Origin: Metabacillus litoralis
Lineage (GTDB): Bacteria > Bacillota > Bacilli > Bacillales > Bacillaceae
Length of the DNA: 64,000 nt
NCBI RefSeq assembly: GCF_020524045.1
Contig: NZ_JAIVKL010000002.1
Location: 1 to 64,000 of the forward strand
Reading direction: 5' to 3'
Positions 44,759 through 53,946 of the stretch are shown in pieces. Both the position numbers and the translations under genes were made by a program. Position 1 is the stretch's first letter. Each line of letters opens with the position of its first letter. Below the pieces are notes generated by a model. It saw nothing but the letters and a program-made list of their open reading frames with translations, searched no databases and had not been told where the DNA came from.

Positions 44759-45181
44759 CTAATTCATAAGTCTATATATCTTTATATCTAAACCAGACTC
44801 AGCTGGAAGTCCTTCTGCAACTAATATGTCTTCGTTCAAAAAAGCTAACGACTTACTATTTGTAATCACTTTGGGATAAGATCTAAATAATATATTTGTC
44901 TTTTGCTTGTTAACATGACCGTTATTCTCAATATAAATGCTGCATCGTTCTCCTTTATCATCTTTTCCTTCAATCATATATCTAGCGGATAAAGTATGTC
45001 GATCACCAAAACTTCCAATAATTTGCGTATCAACTCCACCATCAAGGATCTCTCCTGTAAAATATTTACCTGTCACATGACCTTTAAAAGAAATCATGAT
45101 TACTGTATCGCCTTCATTATTATTTAGCTTGTTCGTATTTTCTATTTTAACATGTACAGTTAAAACTTCTTCAAATTCCAT
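44759..45181 (-). CDS. DUF3237-like protein, 140 aa
   Basis: Start at 45181 with AGGAGG at 9 nt; eight codons upstream are open but not needed. Resembles DUF3237 (YesU/UxaE-like): 'HVTGKYFTGEILDGGVDTQIIGS' and 'LSARYMIEGKDDKGERCSIYIENNG'. A soluble beta-barrel-like protein of unknown substrate. Confidence 0.72.
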   Translation of the reverse strand: MEFEEVLTVHVKIENTNKLNNNEGDTVIMISFKGHVTGKYFTGEILDGGVDTQIIGSFGDRHTLSARYMIEGKDDKGERCSIYIENNGHVNKQKTNILFRSYPKVITNSKSLAFLNEDILVAEGLPAESGLDIKIYRLMN

Positions 45182-45448
45182 GCTCCTACACCTCCTATAA
45201 CCCACATGCTTGATACATTATGGTTTTATAAATACTAAAATTCTGAAATATAGTTTAATTATAAATGTTAACCATCAAACTTATTAGGTCAAACTATCTG
45301 ATGATGTCTCGTTAGGGATTTGAATATATTATTTTGAAAAAATAATATATCCTACTCTCAACTTAAAAGACTGGTTAAAGAAAAGTTTCTATAGTCGTTT
45401 AAAAATATTTATTGTACAGGTATTCATTTTTTTCACTAAAGATAATGA

Positions 45449-46204
45449 CTATTCATATATTTTTTGAACTTCATATTTAAATCCTTGATACTGGTAATTT
45501 TGTTTTTTGTACATTTCTCTCGGAGTATCTTCTCCGTCAGCTAATAAAATTACAGTTTTTTTGGGAAAAGATTGCATAACATATTGTTGTAATTTTCTTC
45601 CTATCCCTCTATTCCGGAATTTTTCATCAACTGTTAGGTTATCTATTTCTGCCGTTTCATTGGATATAATAATATCAACATAGCCAGCAGGATCACCTTT
45701 ATAATAGGCCAAGATTTGAAGAATATTTTGTTCTAAGAATTGACCTTTGATCAGTTGCGCTTTTTGAGTGGCAAACTCAAATCCATACTCCAAATTATGT
45801 TGGTACTGAAGAGTAAGATATGTTTCTAAATTCTCATCTGTCACAACTGCAATATTTATATCTGGGTTATTCTTAAACACTGGAAACTGATTTGGTTGAA
45901 TAGCATATAACTCCATAAATCCTATCTCATAACCTATCTCATTTAGGTGAGCTATTAATTCTGTTGTAGGCTTTTCATTAGCAGGAAAATGAAATTTTAC
46001 ATGTTTTTGACCCTTTTTCAAATGATATTCTCTCAAATAATTTTCAACCTCTGTAAATTCAGCTAAAGAGGGTAAATGTTTATATTCAATAAAATTACTA
46101 CTATAACTAGTCAACATCTCCGGAAAATGAAAATGTTTATATTGGTCATTTTCAACCACTACTTTTCCAAGGGTATAAATATCATCAAATGTAATATGTT
46201 TCAT
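45449..46204 (-). CDS. GNAT-family N-acetyltransferase, two-domain
   Basis: 251 aa. The C-terminal half has the GNAT acetyl-CoA site: 'IDNLTVDEKFRNRGIGRKLQQYVMQ' near residue 185. The N-terminal half is a divergent GNAT-like domain. A cytosolic acetyltransferase of unknown substrate. Adjacent to the serine hydrolase gene (same strand, 40 bp). GAGGAG site about 11 nt upstream. Confidence 0.88.
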   Translation of the reverse strand: MKHITFDDIYTLGKVVVENDQYKHFHFPEMLTSYSSNFIEYKHLPSLAEFTEVENYLREYHLKKGQKHVKFHFPANEKPTTELIAHLNEIGYEIGFMELYAIQPNQFPVFKNNPDINIAVVTDENLETYLTLQYQHNLEYGFEFATQKAQLIKGQFLEQNILQILAYYKGDPAGYVDIIISNETAEIDNLTVDEKFRNRGIGRKLQQYVMQSFPKKTVILLADGEDTPREMYKKQNYQYQGFKYEVQKIYE

Positions 46205-46246
46205 TTATTTAGTTCTCCTCATTTAATTTTAATTGTAGCCAAACAT

Positions 46247-47272
46247 TCATTCATTTTGCAGACAATTCATTACAGTGTCTCCAAACGATCTAACATCAGA
46301 TAGATAATCATATCCTTCAGGTGAACCAAAACTATTAAACATACGAACTGCTACTATGTTTTCATTCGGAATGACCAACAAAGTTACACCCGTGTAACCT
46401 AGTATCTGGAATGATGCTTTTGGAATTGTTGCACCTATTTCTGATTTTTTAGCAGGTAAATCTTTTACAAACCATAAAAATCCATTTTGAGGTAAGTCTT
46501 TGTCTTTTAGTAAAGGACTTTGTAGGGATGTAGCGGTTTGTACAATACCTTTTGGAACAACTTGTTTTCCAGCTATCTTTCCGTTTTTGAGATGTAAATA
46601 CCCCCAATAAGCTAATTCACGGGTCGACACATACATATTCGCCTTGTCTCCTTCGGTGCTTTCACTTGTTTGCCAATTCTCATCTCCTGAACGGGGAAGA
46701 ATGACATCTACAAGTTTATCGTGCTTGTGTACATACCAATTTGATTCACTAAAATCTAAAGGACTAAATACATGCTCGTGAATAATATCTGAGACTGATT
46801 TCTGGGTCGTCTTCTTTACAATTTCAGTTAAAGCATCTATGCCTACTTGTTGATATGTCCAGCTTTGCCCTGGAAGATACTCTCGAAAAACATTTTCCTG
46901 CCTTTGTGATAGACCGTGTGTATGCGTTAATAAATGCCTGATCGTCGTTTCCTTCCAAATAGTTTCGTCAAGTTTAGGTAAGTATTTCAATACAAGGTCA
47001 TCTATGTTATCAATGTATTTATGATACAAAGCATAAGCAACTGCAAAACCAATATAGCTTTTTCTTACTGAAGCTACATGAAATTGAGTTTCTTCATTCA
47101 CCATTCTTGCGTCTCTTTTATTGGATTGTTTTCCTATATATTCTTCTAATACGATAGTGTCATTATGGATAATAAAAACTGAAGCTCCAGAACATAGTAC
47201 TTGTTTAAAAGTATTATGAACATGATTTAATACGGAAGAAAACTGATTTTTAGGTTTATATGTAAGTTTCAT
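46247..47272 (-). CDS. Serine beta-lactamase-like hydrolase (class C family)
   Basis: 341 aa; start at 47272 behind GGCGGAG (the longer frame lacks a site). It has SxxK as SVRK (Ser68-Lys71) in 'FHVASVRKSYIGFAV', 'LLTHTHGLS' and 'SWTYQQVG' in place of the usual YxN. A third motif (KTG type) is not evident, as in many family members. No signal peptide, so it likely acts in the cytosol as an esterase rather than as a secreted beta-lactamase. Confidence 0.83.
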   Translation of the reverse strand: MKLTYKPKNQFSSVLNHVHNTFKQVLCSGASVFIIHNDTIVLEEYIGKQSNKRDARMVNEETQFHVASVRKSYIGFAVAYALYHKYIDNIDDLVLKYLPKLDETIWKETTIRHLLTHTHGLSQRQENVFREYLPGQSWTYQQVGIDALTEIVKKTTQKSVSDIIHEHVFSPLDFSESNWYVHKHDKLVDVILPRSGDENWQTSESTEGDKANMYVSTRELAYWGYLHLKNGKIAGKQVVPKGIVQTATSLQSPLLKDKDLPQNGFLWFVKDLPAKKSEIGATIPKASFQILGYTGVTLLVIPNENIVAVRMFNSFGSPEGYDYLSDVRSFGDTVMNCLQNE

Positions 47273-47523
47273 AAAATAATCTCCGCCTGTTATCTCTATA
47301 TCTATAATATTCATTCGATTTTTTTATTGTTTTTCCTTTTTATTTAAGTACAAGCAAGCTAGCATCTTCATATTCTATTTAATAAATATTCTGGAAGTCC
47401 AATTTTAGAAAGTACCTCTAAATGTCTTAAACTGAATAAGCGTCTTTCCACAGTTCCAGAAAAACGCACTATTACTAAATTTAATTATTCTCAAAATAAC
47501 ACATCACTCCATACGTTAATGTT

Positions 47524-47703
47524 TTATTCAGGTTTACTTGTTCTTTCTGATTTAGACACTAGGTAAGCAGTCATGAATATTAAGAATGTAAGGATCACAT
47601 TACTTAGCATGTTATTAATTTCGTAACTATATTCAAAATGATCCATTATACCTGAGTATATACCAGCCATTATCGCTATTAAAATAACTTTACCTGTTCC
47701 CAT
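47524..47703 (-). CDS. Small membrane protein, two helices, 59 aa
   Basis: Start at 47703 behind AGAGGG; the ATG two codons earlier is too close. Two helices (about 4-22 and 33-50), polar ends. Not recognised. Confidence 0.55.
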   Translation of the reverse strand: MGTGKVILIAIMAGIYSGIMDHFEYSYEINNMLSNVILTFLIFMTAYLVSKSERTSKPE

Positions 47704-47853
47704 AAACATCCCTCTTTACAGTTTAATCTAGTTTTTTTCAATTTATTTTAATCTTTTCGTTACAGTAAAATTCTACATACCATTTGCGTTAAATAGAACA
47801 TTCAGAGGTCTTTTAAAGAAACTTACTCGTTATATGTGAATACAATATTACGC

Positions 47854-48339
47854 TTACTCAAATGATTTTGCCGTTTTAATTAGATCTTCTTTTGATATTT
47901 TGGTGTCAGATTGTTGTACATAAAAAGTTAATACATAATAAACATCATCTTCTATCCAATTTAATATCATTTCTTTTCCATCATTTAGTGCATACTTTCC
48001 TTTTAAATCACCTATTTTAACATCTTCATATTCTAGATCTGACTCAACTTTACCACCCTTAACAGTCATTAAACTCAAATGGTCTTTGTTTCCACTTTCA
48101 TTTTCAGGACCAAAAAAATCAAAAGTAAGGATGCTACTAGGTTGTTGTTCTTTAGGAGGTGGAGTGAAGATTGCTTCTTCCACATCAAAAGGAAGGTTAC
48201 TAGGCAGTTTTGGTTGAAATGATTGCTCTTTTATTTCTTCTTTTAACTTGGTATGATCAAAATCTATTAGGTTTTTACCCCCACTACACCCCATTACCAG
48301 CAATAATATTGGCAACAAAATAATAAAAATTTTTTTCAC
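47854..48339 (-). CDS. Putative lipoprotein, 161 aa
   Basis: Signal peptide with lipobox VMGC. A mature domain with 'PSNLPFDVEEAIFTPPPK' and 'EMILNWIEDDVYYVLTFYVQ' is reminiscent of the DUF4367-type anti-sigma/lipoprotein domains. AAGGGGAG site upstream of the ATG. Confidence 0.75.
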   Translation of the reverse strand: MKKIFIILLPILLLVMGCSGGKNLIDFDHTKLKEEIKEQSFQPKLPSNLPFDVEEAIFTPPPKEQQPSSILTFDFFGPENESGNKDHLSLMTVKGGKVESDLEYEDVKIGDLKGKYALNDGKEMILNWIEDDVYYVLTFYVQQSDTKISKEDLIKTAKSFE

Positions 48340-48399
48340 AAGAACTCCCCTTTTCTTTTTTATTTAGGCTATGTTAAAGCTTAATGTTGATTTTTAGCA

Positions 48400-48561
48400 C
48401 TTTGTTGATTGGAGTGAAAGGCATGAGACTCCTGCGGGAGAAGCGTGTCAAAGGGAGACCCCACAGGCGCTTGCCGCCGAGGAGTCTCCCGGACCTAGGA
48501 AAAAACGAACTGCATTTTTTCCCGGGAAAGCGAATGTCTGTAACGGAAACCAACAACAAAG
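48400..48561. repeat. GC-rich, folded intergenic repeat, copy 1
   Basis: The ends are perfect 8-bp inverted repeats (CTTTGTTG at 48400, CAACAAAG at 48554). Within it GAGACTCCTGCGGGAG is followed by GGGAGAC ... GTCTCCC (an exact 7-bp stem) with an inner GGCG/CGCC hairpin. It is far more GC-rich than its surroundings and similar to 63902-64000. I recall such elements in many Bacillaceae intergenic regions, but cannot check it here. Two opposite open frames run through it (48374-48559 and 48384-48566), but both are repeat sequence, not genes. Confidence 0.75.
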
Positions 48562-48672
48562 TTTAACAGAGCTTTTATTTAAGTTATGTTTCTATGAAAT
48601 GAACTTATCATGTACAAAAGTATTTCTATATAGTATAATTTTCCAGATCGATTAACACGTCAAGGAGTTTTA

Positions 48673-49299
48673 GTGATAAAAAATAGAATTCTTTCTTCAA
48701 TCATTGTTTATTTCGGAATATTAAGTATCATGAGTTTATTGGGTATATTTGTTGAATTTAATCCTCATTCAAAAGCTGTTATTAATTTGTTGTTATTCCC
48801 TATTTTATTATCAGTTGTTTTATTTCTATCAAAAGAAGAATTAAAGTTTTCTCCTTTTTCTAAGAAAAAATCTTCATTTTCAAAATCTATTCTAGTTGTA
48901 ATTGTTGGATTCATCATGTTAATTATAGGCACTAATTTTATTACTCAATTAAAAGAAATATTAGGTGTATCTTTATCCAATTCTAATACAAATAACTTAA
49001 TAAAAGCTTTGCCGATTGTGGCAACTGTGTCAGTTGTTATTGCACCTATCTTAGAGGAGGTTGTTTTTAGAAGGCATATACAAAGTTTTTTTTATAAAAA
49101 AACAAATGCCATGATAAGCATTATTTTAACTTCAATTGTCTTTGCAACTTGGCATTTTACTTTGATTGGATTTCCTAATTTATTTTTATCTTCTCTTATT
49201 TTCTCAACTTGTTATTATGTAACGAACAGACTCTCTGTTCCAATTATCATCCATATCCTTCTAAACTCAATAGCTGCATTAGGTAGTTTTTTTGCATAG
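48673..49299 (+). CDS. CPBP-family intramembrane metalloprotease
   Basis: 208 aa with about six helices. The motifs of the CAAX/bacteriocin-processing protease family are clear: EEVVFRR (Glu128/Glu129/Arg), FATWH and a C-terminal HILLN. GTG start at 48673 with AAGGAG, spacing 5 nt. Substrate unknown; family members process peptides or protect against self-produced bacteriocins, but no bacteriocin gene is seen nearby. Confidence 0.87.
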   Translation: MIKNRILSSIIVYFGILSIMSLLGIFVEFNPHSKAVINLLLFPILLSVVLFLSKEELKFSPFSKKKSSFSKSILVVIVGFIMLIIGTNFITQLKEILGVSLSNSNTNNLIKALPIVATVSVVIAPILEEVVFRRHIQSFFYKKTNAMISIILTSIVFATWHFTLIGFPNLFLSSLIFSTCYYVTNRLSVPIIIHILLNSIAALGSFFA

Positions 49300-49355
49300 G
49301 ATGATAGATTTTAACACTATGGTTCACTTAACAATTATTTGAAAGGAGCTTCAAA

Positions 49356-49475
49356 ATGAATTGGATAACCTTTTTTACTATGGTACCTATTTTCGTCATT
49401 TTGTTTTACATAGCTATTATAGGACTTATTATATGGTTTGTTCTAAAAGTACTTAAAAATCAAAACAAAAATTAA
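49356..49475 (+). CDS. Single-pass small membrane protein, 39 aa
   Basis: GAAAGGAG 6 nt before the ATG. Residues about 8-32 form one long hydrophobic helix, with basic Lys/Asn residues after it. 55 bp after the CPBP gene in the same direction, so likely its companion. Confidence 0.6.
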   Translation: MNWITFFTMVPIFVILFYIAIIGLIIWFVLKVLKNQNKN

Positions 49476-49683
49476 AAGTTCTCAAACTTGTTCTAAATAT
49501 TCACTTTTCCTGGTGTAAATAGGACCCTTTTTTACTAGGTTAGGAAGCTCCACCCTCTATAACGAATGAGGTTTCCTCTTGACACATTTCTCTATATAAG
49601 AATCCCAATCACTTTCATTACATTCAACAAGGTGCTATAAATCAACATAAGCTTTATACTAACCAATATTTAATAGCACCAAC

Positions 49684-50226
49684 TTATAACATCTTAATTA
49701 ATTCTATATCAGCGTAATTTCCTACACTATGTTCTTTATCTCCAAAAATCCCATTGATCGTATTAAGTCCTACTTTGCTCCAAAACCTTAGAGCTGCCCA
49801 ATTTTTCATAGCAACAATAGCACGAACTTCATTATAATTTTTCCGTTTTAGTATATTTAACAATTCAAAAACCACTTCTTGCCCCAGTCCAAGTTTTTGA
49901 TATTCTTTATCAATGTAAAGATAGTTAATATACACGATTTCAGGCTGTGGGTATCCGTGATACGTTGTAAGTAAACCAATTATGTGGTCAGTATCCTTCA
50001 ATCTAATTACATGGGTTTTAAATCGCTCTTTCATTCCATTAGGTGGTAGATCACCAACAGTAAAACAACGATGAACAAACTCTTTATCTAGGTTTCTTCC
50101 ATCCCAGTTATGTATAAAACTTCCTTGTTCATATAACATTTGAACAGTTTGTATTTCTTCTCGAATTAGGTCCTTCATTTTGAGATTTTTTGTTTCCCAA
50201 ACACTTGGAATCGTATCTCTAAACAC
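49684..50226 (-). CDS. GNAT-family N-acetyltransferase
   Basis: 180 aa. Contains 'VIRLKDTDHIIGLLTTYHG', 'YINYLYIDKEYQKLGLGQEVVFELL' (the acetyl-CoA pyrophosphate loop QKLGLGQ) and 'AMKNWAALRFWSKVGL', typical of the RimI/YjaB-like group. GTG start with TAGGAG about 12 nt upstream. Substrate unknown. Confidence 0.86.
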   Translation of the reverse strand: MFRDTIPSVWETKNLKMKDLIREEIQTVQMLYEQGSFIHNWDGRNLDKEFVHRCFTVGDLPPNGMKERFKTHVIRLKDTDHIIGLLTTYHGYPQPEIVYINYLYIDKEYQKLGLGQEVVFELLNILKRKNYNEVRAIVAMKNWAALRFWSKVGLNTINGIFGDKEHSVGNYADIELIKML

Positions 50227-50350
50227 TATCTAATCAACTCCTACTACTCAAATCATCTATATTCTTATCGAATAAATTGCCTTAATATTCACTTAATAGT
50301 AGCCCTCAAAAAGCTTAGAAATCAGACCTGAGCTAAGGAAGATAAACGGT

Positions 50351-50635
50351 TTAGCTTTTTTTCTCAAATACTTTTATTAATCTAACAAGCCAATACAAAG
50401 CTACCCAAGGCAAAACAAATTTTGTAGCCCATTCTATTAAACGAAAGGTAATATAAAGTTCAAAACCCATAAAATGCAAAATAGTAAGTAAAATAAATAA
50501 AATTGCCGCAAGTTGAACGTAATCTTTTGTTTTTGCAGGTAAAGATGTTTTATTGATATATGTGAAAAAAATGACGATTAGCCATATAATGATAAAATGT
50601 TCGATTACATTTATCCAATCAATTTCATATAACAA
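50351..50635 (-). CDS. Small membrane protein, three helices, TTG start, 94 aa
   Basis: TTG start at 50635; the site before it is a run of eight G (C at 50643-50650 on the plus strand). Three hydrophobic helices and a basic tail. Function unknown. Confidence 0.65.
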   Translation of the reverse strand: MLYEIDWINVIEHFIIIWLIVIFFTYINKTSLPAKTKDYVQLAAILFILLTILHFMGFELYITFRLIEWATKFVLPWVALYWLVRLIKVFEKKS

Positions 50636-50795
50636 TTTTATGCCCCCCCCATTCCTTTTTTATATTTTAATGGTATCACTTTTGGTGATTTTATGGGGTA
50701 TTTTTCCACCTTCTAAAAATAAAGGAAAAGCACTAGCCTTTTTTATGGATAGCATTCAATTGTTGAATATACTTCACTAATTTTATCTGTAACAA

Positions 50796-51131
50796 TTAAG
50801 TCTCACCATAGTATTCTGCTAAATAAAAAAAACCAAATTTTTTGACAAGGAAATTTCTTAACTCACCTTGTGTAGCTTTTTCAATCGGAGGTTTTATTAA
50901 GGTGTATGCTTTGGCATTTAATTTAGCAAATTTATTTCTATCTACTTCGTTATGATATTTATCATCTATAATCTCAGATGTCAAAGCAGCTTTAGGATAA
51001 CCCATAAATAATACTTGTGTTCTTAATGCCATGCTTGGTGTTGAATGCAATATAAAAAACATAGTTGCTAAAGCTACTAAAATAATGACCTCTTTTTTCC
51101 AATCAATTTTTTCATAGAAAAAGTCCTCCAC
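50796..51131 (-). CDS. Single-helix membrane protein, 5' end doubtful, 111 aa
   Basis: In the long frame the GTG at 51131 is itself part of the GGAGG site and has no site of its own. An ATG at 51115 sits at ideal spacing behind GGAGG, but is in another frame that reads MKKLIGKK before stopping. Adding one A to the run of six (T at 51093-51098, plus strand) would join the two into 'MKKLIGKKEVIILVAL'. The rest has one helix and a basic C-terminus. Not recognised. Confidence 0.55.
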   Translation of the reverse strand: MEDFFYEKIDWKKEVIILVALATMFFILHSTPSMALRTQVLFMGYPKAALTSEIIDDKYHNEVDRNKFAKLNAKAYTLIKPPIEKATQGELRNFLVKKFGFFYLAEYYGET

Positions 51132-51216
51132 GTTACAAATAAAATTCCAAGTTTACATTAAAGTAAGGGCATCATTACCATCAACAAACTTAGATTTAAG
51201 CAATTTCATAGCATGT

Positions 51217-51825
51217 TTATAGATCATCTGGTAATTGGTATTTATACATTTCTAAAACATTGGTACTTTCTTTCAAAGTATCAATCGTTTTTCTATTAGG
51301 TTCGGTATATATAGTTGGATAATCTTTCTCATCGTAATTATTATCTATTTTAAATGCTAAAATTTCCTCATTTGTTGAAAATTCAGCTTTTATACCAGGC
51401 TTGTTTCCTCGTGCATCTACGCGAATCCATTTATTTAAACTGTTAATAAAGACTCCATTGAGTGTATGTAGGCAATACCCCTTTTCAGGTGTATCAAATA
51501 TCATTAATCGTTGATAGCAAAAACCTGTTGGAATACCTTGTGATCTTAATAAAGCAGCTAACAAATTGGATTTAGCGTAGCAAATACCTTCTTTGTATTG
51601 CAGAACCTCTGATGCTTTACAAGTAACTTTAGTGCCTTGAATGTCCCATGAGTGAGATATTTTGTCTCTTACAAATTCAAATGCTGTCTTAACCTTTTCG
51701 ATTTCTGTTTGTTTGTTATTAAACAAATTAAAGACCGTTTTCTCAAATATAGGATGAGAAAAATCGGCTTCTTCTAATTCTTTCAAATAGTCGTTAAAAT
51801 CTGGGGATTCAACTTTTAGTTGCAA
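51217..51825 (-). CDS. Transglutaminase-like superfamily protein
   Basis: 202 aa, with the catalytic triad in order: Cys82 in 'YKEGICYAKSNL', His120 in 'GYCLHTLNGVF' and Asp137 in 'WIRVDARGNK'. Such proteins cleave or cross-link peptides, or act as amidases. TTG start at 51825 with AAAGGAG at about 10 nt; no ATG fits this frame. Cytosolic, no signal peptide. Confidence 0.83.
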   Translation of the reverse strand: MQLKVESPDFNDYLKELEEADFSHPIFEKTVFNLFNNKQTEIEKVKTAFEFVRDKISHSWDIQGTKVTCKASEVLQYKEGICYAKSNLLAALLRSQGIPTGFCYQRLMIFDTPEKGYCLHTLNGVFINSLNKWIRVDARGNKPGIKAEFSTNEEILAFKIDNNYDEKDYPTIYTEPNRKTIDTLKESTNVLEMYKYQLPDDL

Positions 51826-51892
51826 TTACCATCACTCCTTTCAACTCTTACAACAATTTCATAAGTAATAAAATTTACTAACAATTGTAAAA

Positions 51893-52366
51893 CTAAATCT
51901 TTTTTTCCATTGAAACAACTTTGATACTTACACCATTTGGGTTAAATACGACTTGTTCTTCGGATACTTTATATCCTGTAGAAAGATATAGCTGTATATT
52001 CCGTTGCACACTACTGCGGACTTTACATAACATTGTATTTACACCAGCTTTTATTGCATATTCCTCCAAATGTTTCAAAATCGTTTTCGCAATACCTTTA
52101 CCTTGTTTTTCTGGAATGACCGATAGTCTGTAAAAATATAAACCCTCATTACTTAATTGAAATCTAACCATAGCAACGGGTATATTATCTTCAAGAGCGA
52201 TTAGTGCTTTTTCTCCTTTTTCTAATGAGTTTGAGATCGACTGAACAGTTTCGTCTAAAGCACTTGATGGAGGAATTTCATTTCTATATTCTACAAATGC
52301 TTTCATCATTAAATCATGAATCACCGCTGCATGTGCAGTTGTTGCAGAAATTATTATTTATTTCAT
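51893..52366 (-). pseudogene. GNAT acetyltransferase with a stop at codon 3
   Basis: The open part (51893-52324) reads as a GNAT enzyme from its second helix on: 'IHDLMMKAFVEYRNEI', 'FYRLSVIPEKQGKGIAKTILKHLEEYA', 'LCKVRSSVQRNIQLYLSTGYK'. The natural start would be the ATG at 52366 behind AAGGAAGGGG, but codon 3 there is TAA in frame with the rest ('IIISATTAHAAVIHD'). Unless translation restarts at the GTG at 52324, which lacks a site, the gene is dead. Confidence 0.65.
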
Positions 52367-52517
52367 CCCCTTCCTTAATTGAATAATAATACATTATATA
52401 ACATATTTATACAATTGTAACTAGTATTCTCATAAATAACTAGCTAAAATTTCTATTATAGGAATGCACTCTATTGATTGAGGGTCTAGAATGACACGCC
52501 CTCATATGTTAGTAAAT

Positions 52518-52796
52518 CTATATAAAAAAACCGCTTATTATTGAATAAAGAATAGCCCCAACAAAAAATATTATAGGTAATGCACTAATAATTAATCCAT
52601 ACTTAGCAAACCTTTTATGAAACGAGATAACAGCACCAATGAACCATAAAACAATTAAAAGTAGAAGTTCCGGGTCAACAAAGAAGCTTTCAGTATAGTT
52701 TTCACCTATTGCTCCTGCAGCTAAAAATATTGTTATCGGGATAGTAATGATACCTGTTAAAATAAGATGTAGAATTCTATATATTTTAAAATTCAA
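52518..52796 (-). CDS. Small membrane protein, TTG start, 92 aa
   Basis: Start at the TTG at 52796, six bases after AAGGAGGG; the ATG at 52835 is upstream of that site. Three hydrophobic helices with a Tyr/Arg/Lys loop between helices 2 and 3. Not recognised. Confidence 0.6.
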   Translation of the reverse strand: MNFKIYRILHLILTGIITIPITIFLAAGAIGENYTESFFVDPELLLLIVLWFIGAVISFHKRFAKYGLIISALPIIFFVGAILYSIISGFFI

Positions 52797-52932
52797 TGTA
52801 ATCCCTCCTTCACTAATTTTACCATAATAATCCAATGGATGAACTCTTCTTATCCATTCTATTCAACTCTTTTGTTCATTTATGTGTCCTAAAGTCTTTT
52901 TCAACTGAACCTTTATTACAGCTCAGAATGCT

Positions 52933-52964
52933 AAAAAGCACTATCCTTGTTCTGGGATAGTGCT
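52933..52964 (-). terminator. Terminator of the methyltransferase gene
   Basis: AGCACTATCC pairs perfectly with GGATAGTGCT across 8 nt; five T follow on the minus strand. Confidence 0.85.
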
Positions 52965-52990
52965 CAATTGTTGCAACATGACTTCAATTA

Positions 52991-53758
52991 TTAAGTTTTT
53001 TGCTTACTGGAAGCAACTACTATAAATCGATGTTCATTGTTTAATACATATCCATTCTTTTTTAATTCGTTATAAACTGTTAACAGCTGGATATAATGAT
53101 TTTCTACACTAAACCCTGGGAATTCCCATTTTATTACCTTTGCATAATATATAAGAGCTTTCATGTTAAAAAACTTTTGGTAAGGAAAGACTTCTTCAGC
53201 AAACATTATATCTAAATCATTCTCTTTTAAATCATGTAAAGTATTCATTAAATTGTGTGTTTCATATTTTGGTTGAAAGTTCGGAATAAGTATTTTTGAT
53301 AAACGGTTCCCATTTTCACCACCAACTTGTTGTGTGATAAATACACCATTAGGTTTTAAAACTCTTTTAACCTCTTCGATATTAAATGATTCATGTCTAT
53401 TAATGATCATATCAAAACTATTGTCACTATAATCAATGATGTCATCGTCGCCAATCGGAGCTAGTTTGATACCTAAAGGTACCAATTTGCTTTTTATAAG
53501 TTCAATATTTGGTTTCCAGCCTTCTGTAACCGAGGTTTTTTCATAAGGATGATTTAAGGTGAGCAGAAATTCTCCACCACCAGTACCCATATCAAGTAAC
53601 TGTAAGTCTTTAGATAAGTAGTTCTTTATAATTTTTGCATAATTCCAAGGAAGAGCTTCATTTTCCCAGCTATACTTTATATGAGAAAAATCCCAGCCTT
53701 CAAAATTAAGCTTTTCATACTTTAACCATTCTTTTTTTAGCTCGTTATTATTTGTCAT
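52991..53758 (-). CDS. Class I SAM-dependent methyltransferase
   Basis: 255 aa, with the SAM-binding motif 'LLDMGTGGGEFLLTL' (about residue 55), 'DNSFDMIINRHESFNIEEVKRVLKPNG' and a long C-terminal region. Similar to the small-molecule methyltransferases common in Bacillus; the substrate is not evident. GGAGGAGT site. Monocistronic with its own terminator. Confidence 0.88.
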   Translation of the reverse strand: MTNNNELKKEWLKYEKLNFEGWDFSHIKYSWENEALPWNYAKIIKNYLSKDLQLLDMGTGGGEFLLTLNHPYEKTSVTEGWKPNIELIKSKLVPLGIKLAPIGDDDIIDYSDNSFDMIINRHESFNIEEVKRVLKPNGVFITQQVGGENGNRLSKILIPNFQPKYETHNLMNTLHDLKENDLDIMFAEEVFPYQKFFNMKALIYYAKVIKWEFPGFSVENHYIQLLTVYNELKKNGYVLNNEHRFIVVASSKQKT

Positions 53759-53946
53759 AACTACTCCTCCACTACTTATTAAGATAGATTGTGGACGATA
53801 CAGTTAACTGATAGAAGTTAAGGTTTAGCTCGATACAGGTCTATCAGATTTACTAACTGTATCGAGTAATTAATTCGTTTCATTTATATGATCCTCTCTT
53901 TAGTCTTATACGTTTTCCAATACATTCCCTTTTGACATAATAACGA

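Noticed and set aside
48374-48566. Two opposite open frames of about 60 codons
   Set aside because: Both are the GC-rich repeat read in frame; their high Arg/Pro/Gly content comes from the repeat, not from a gene.
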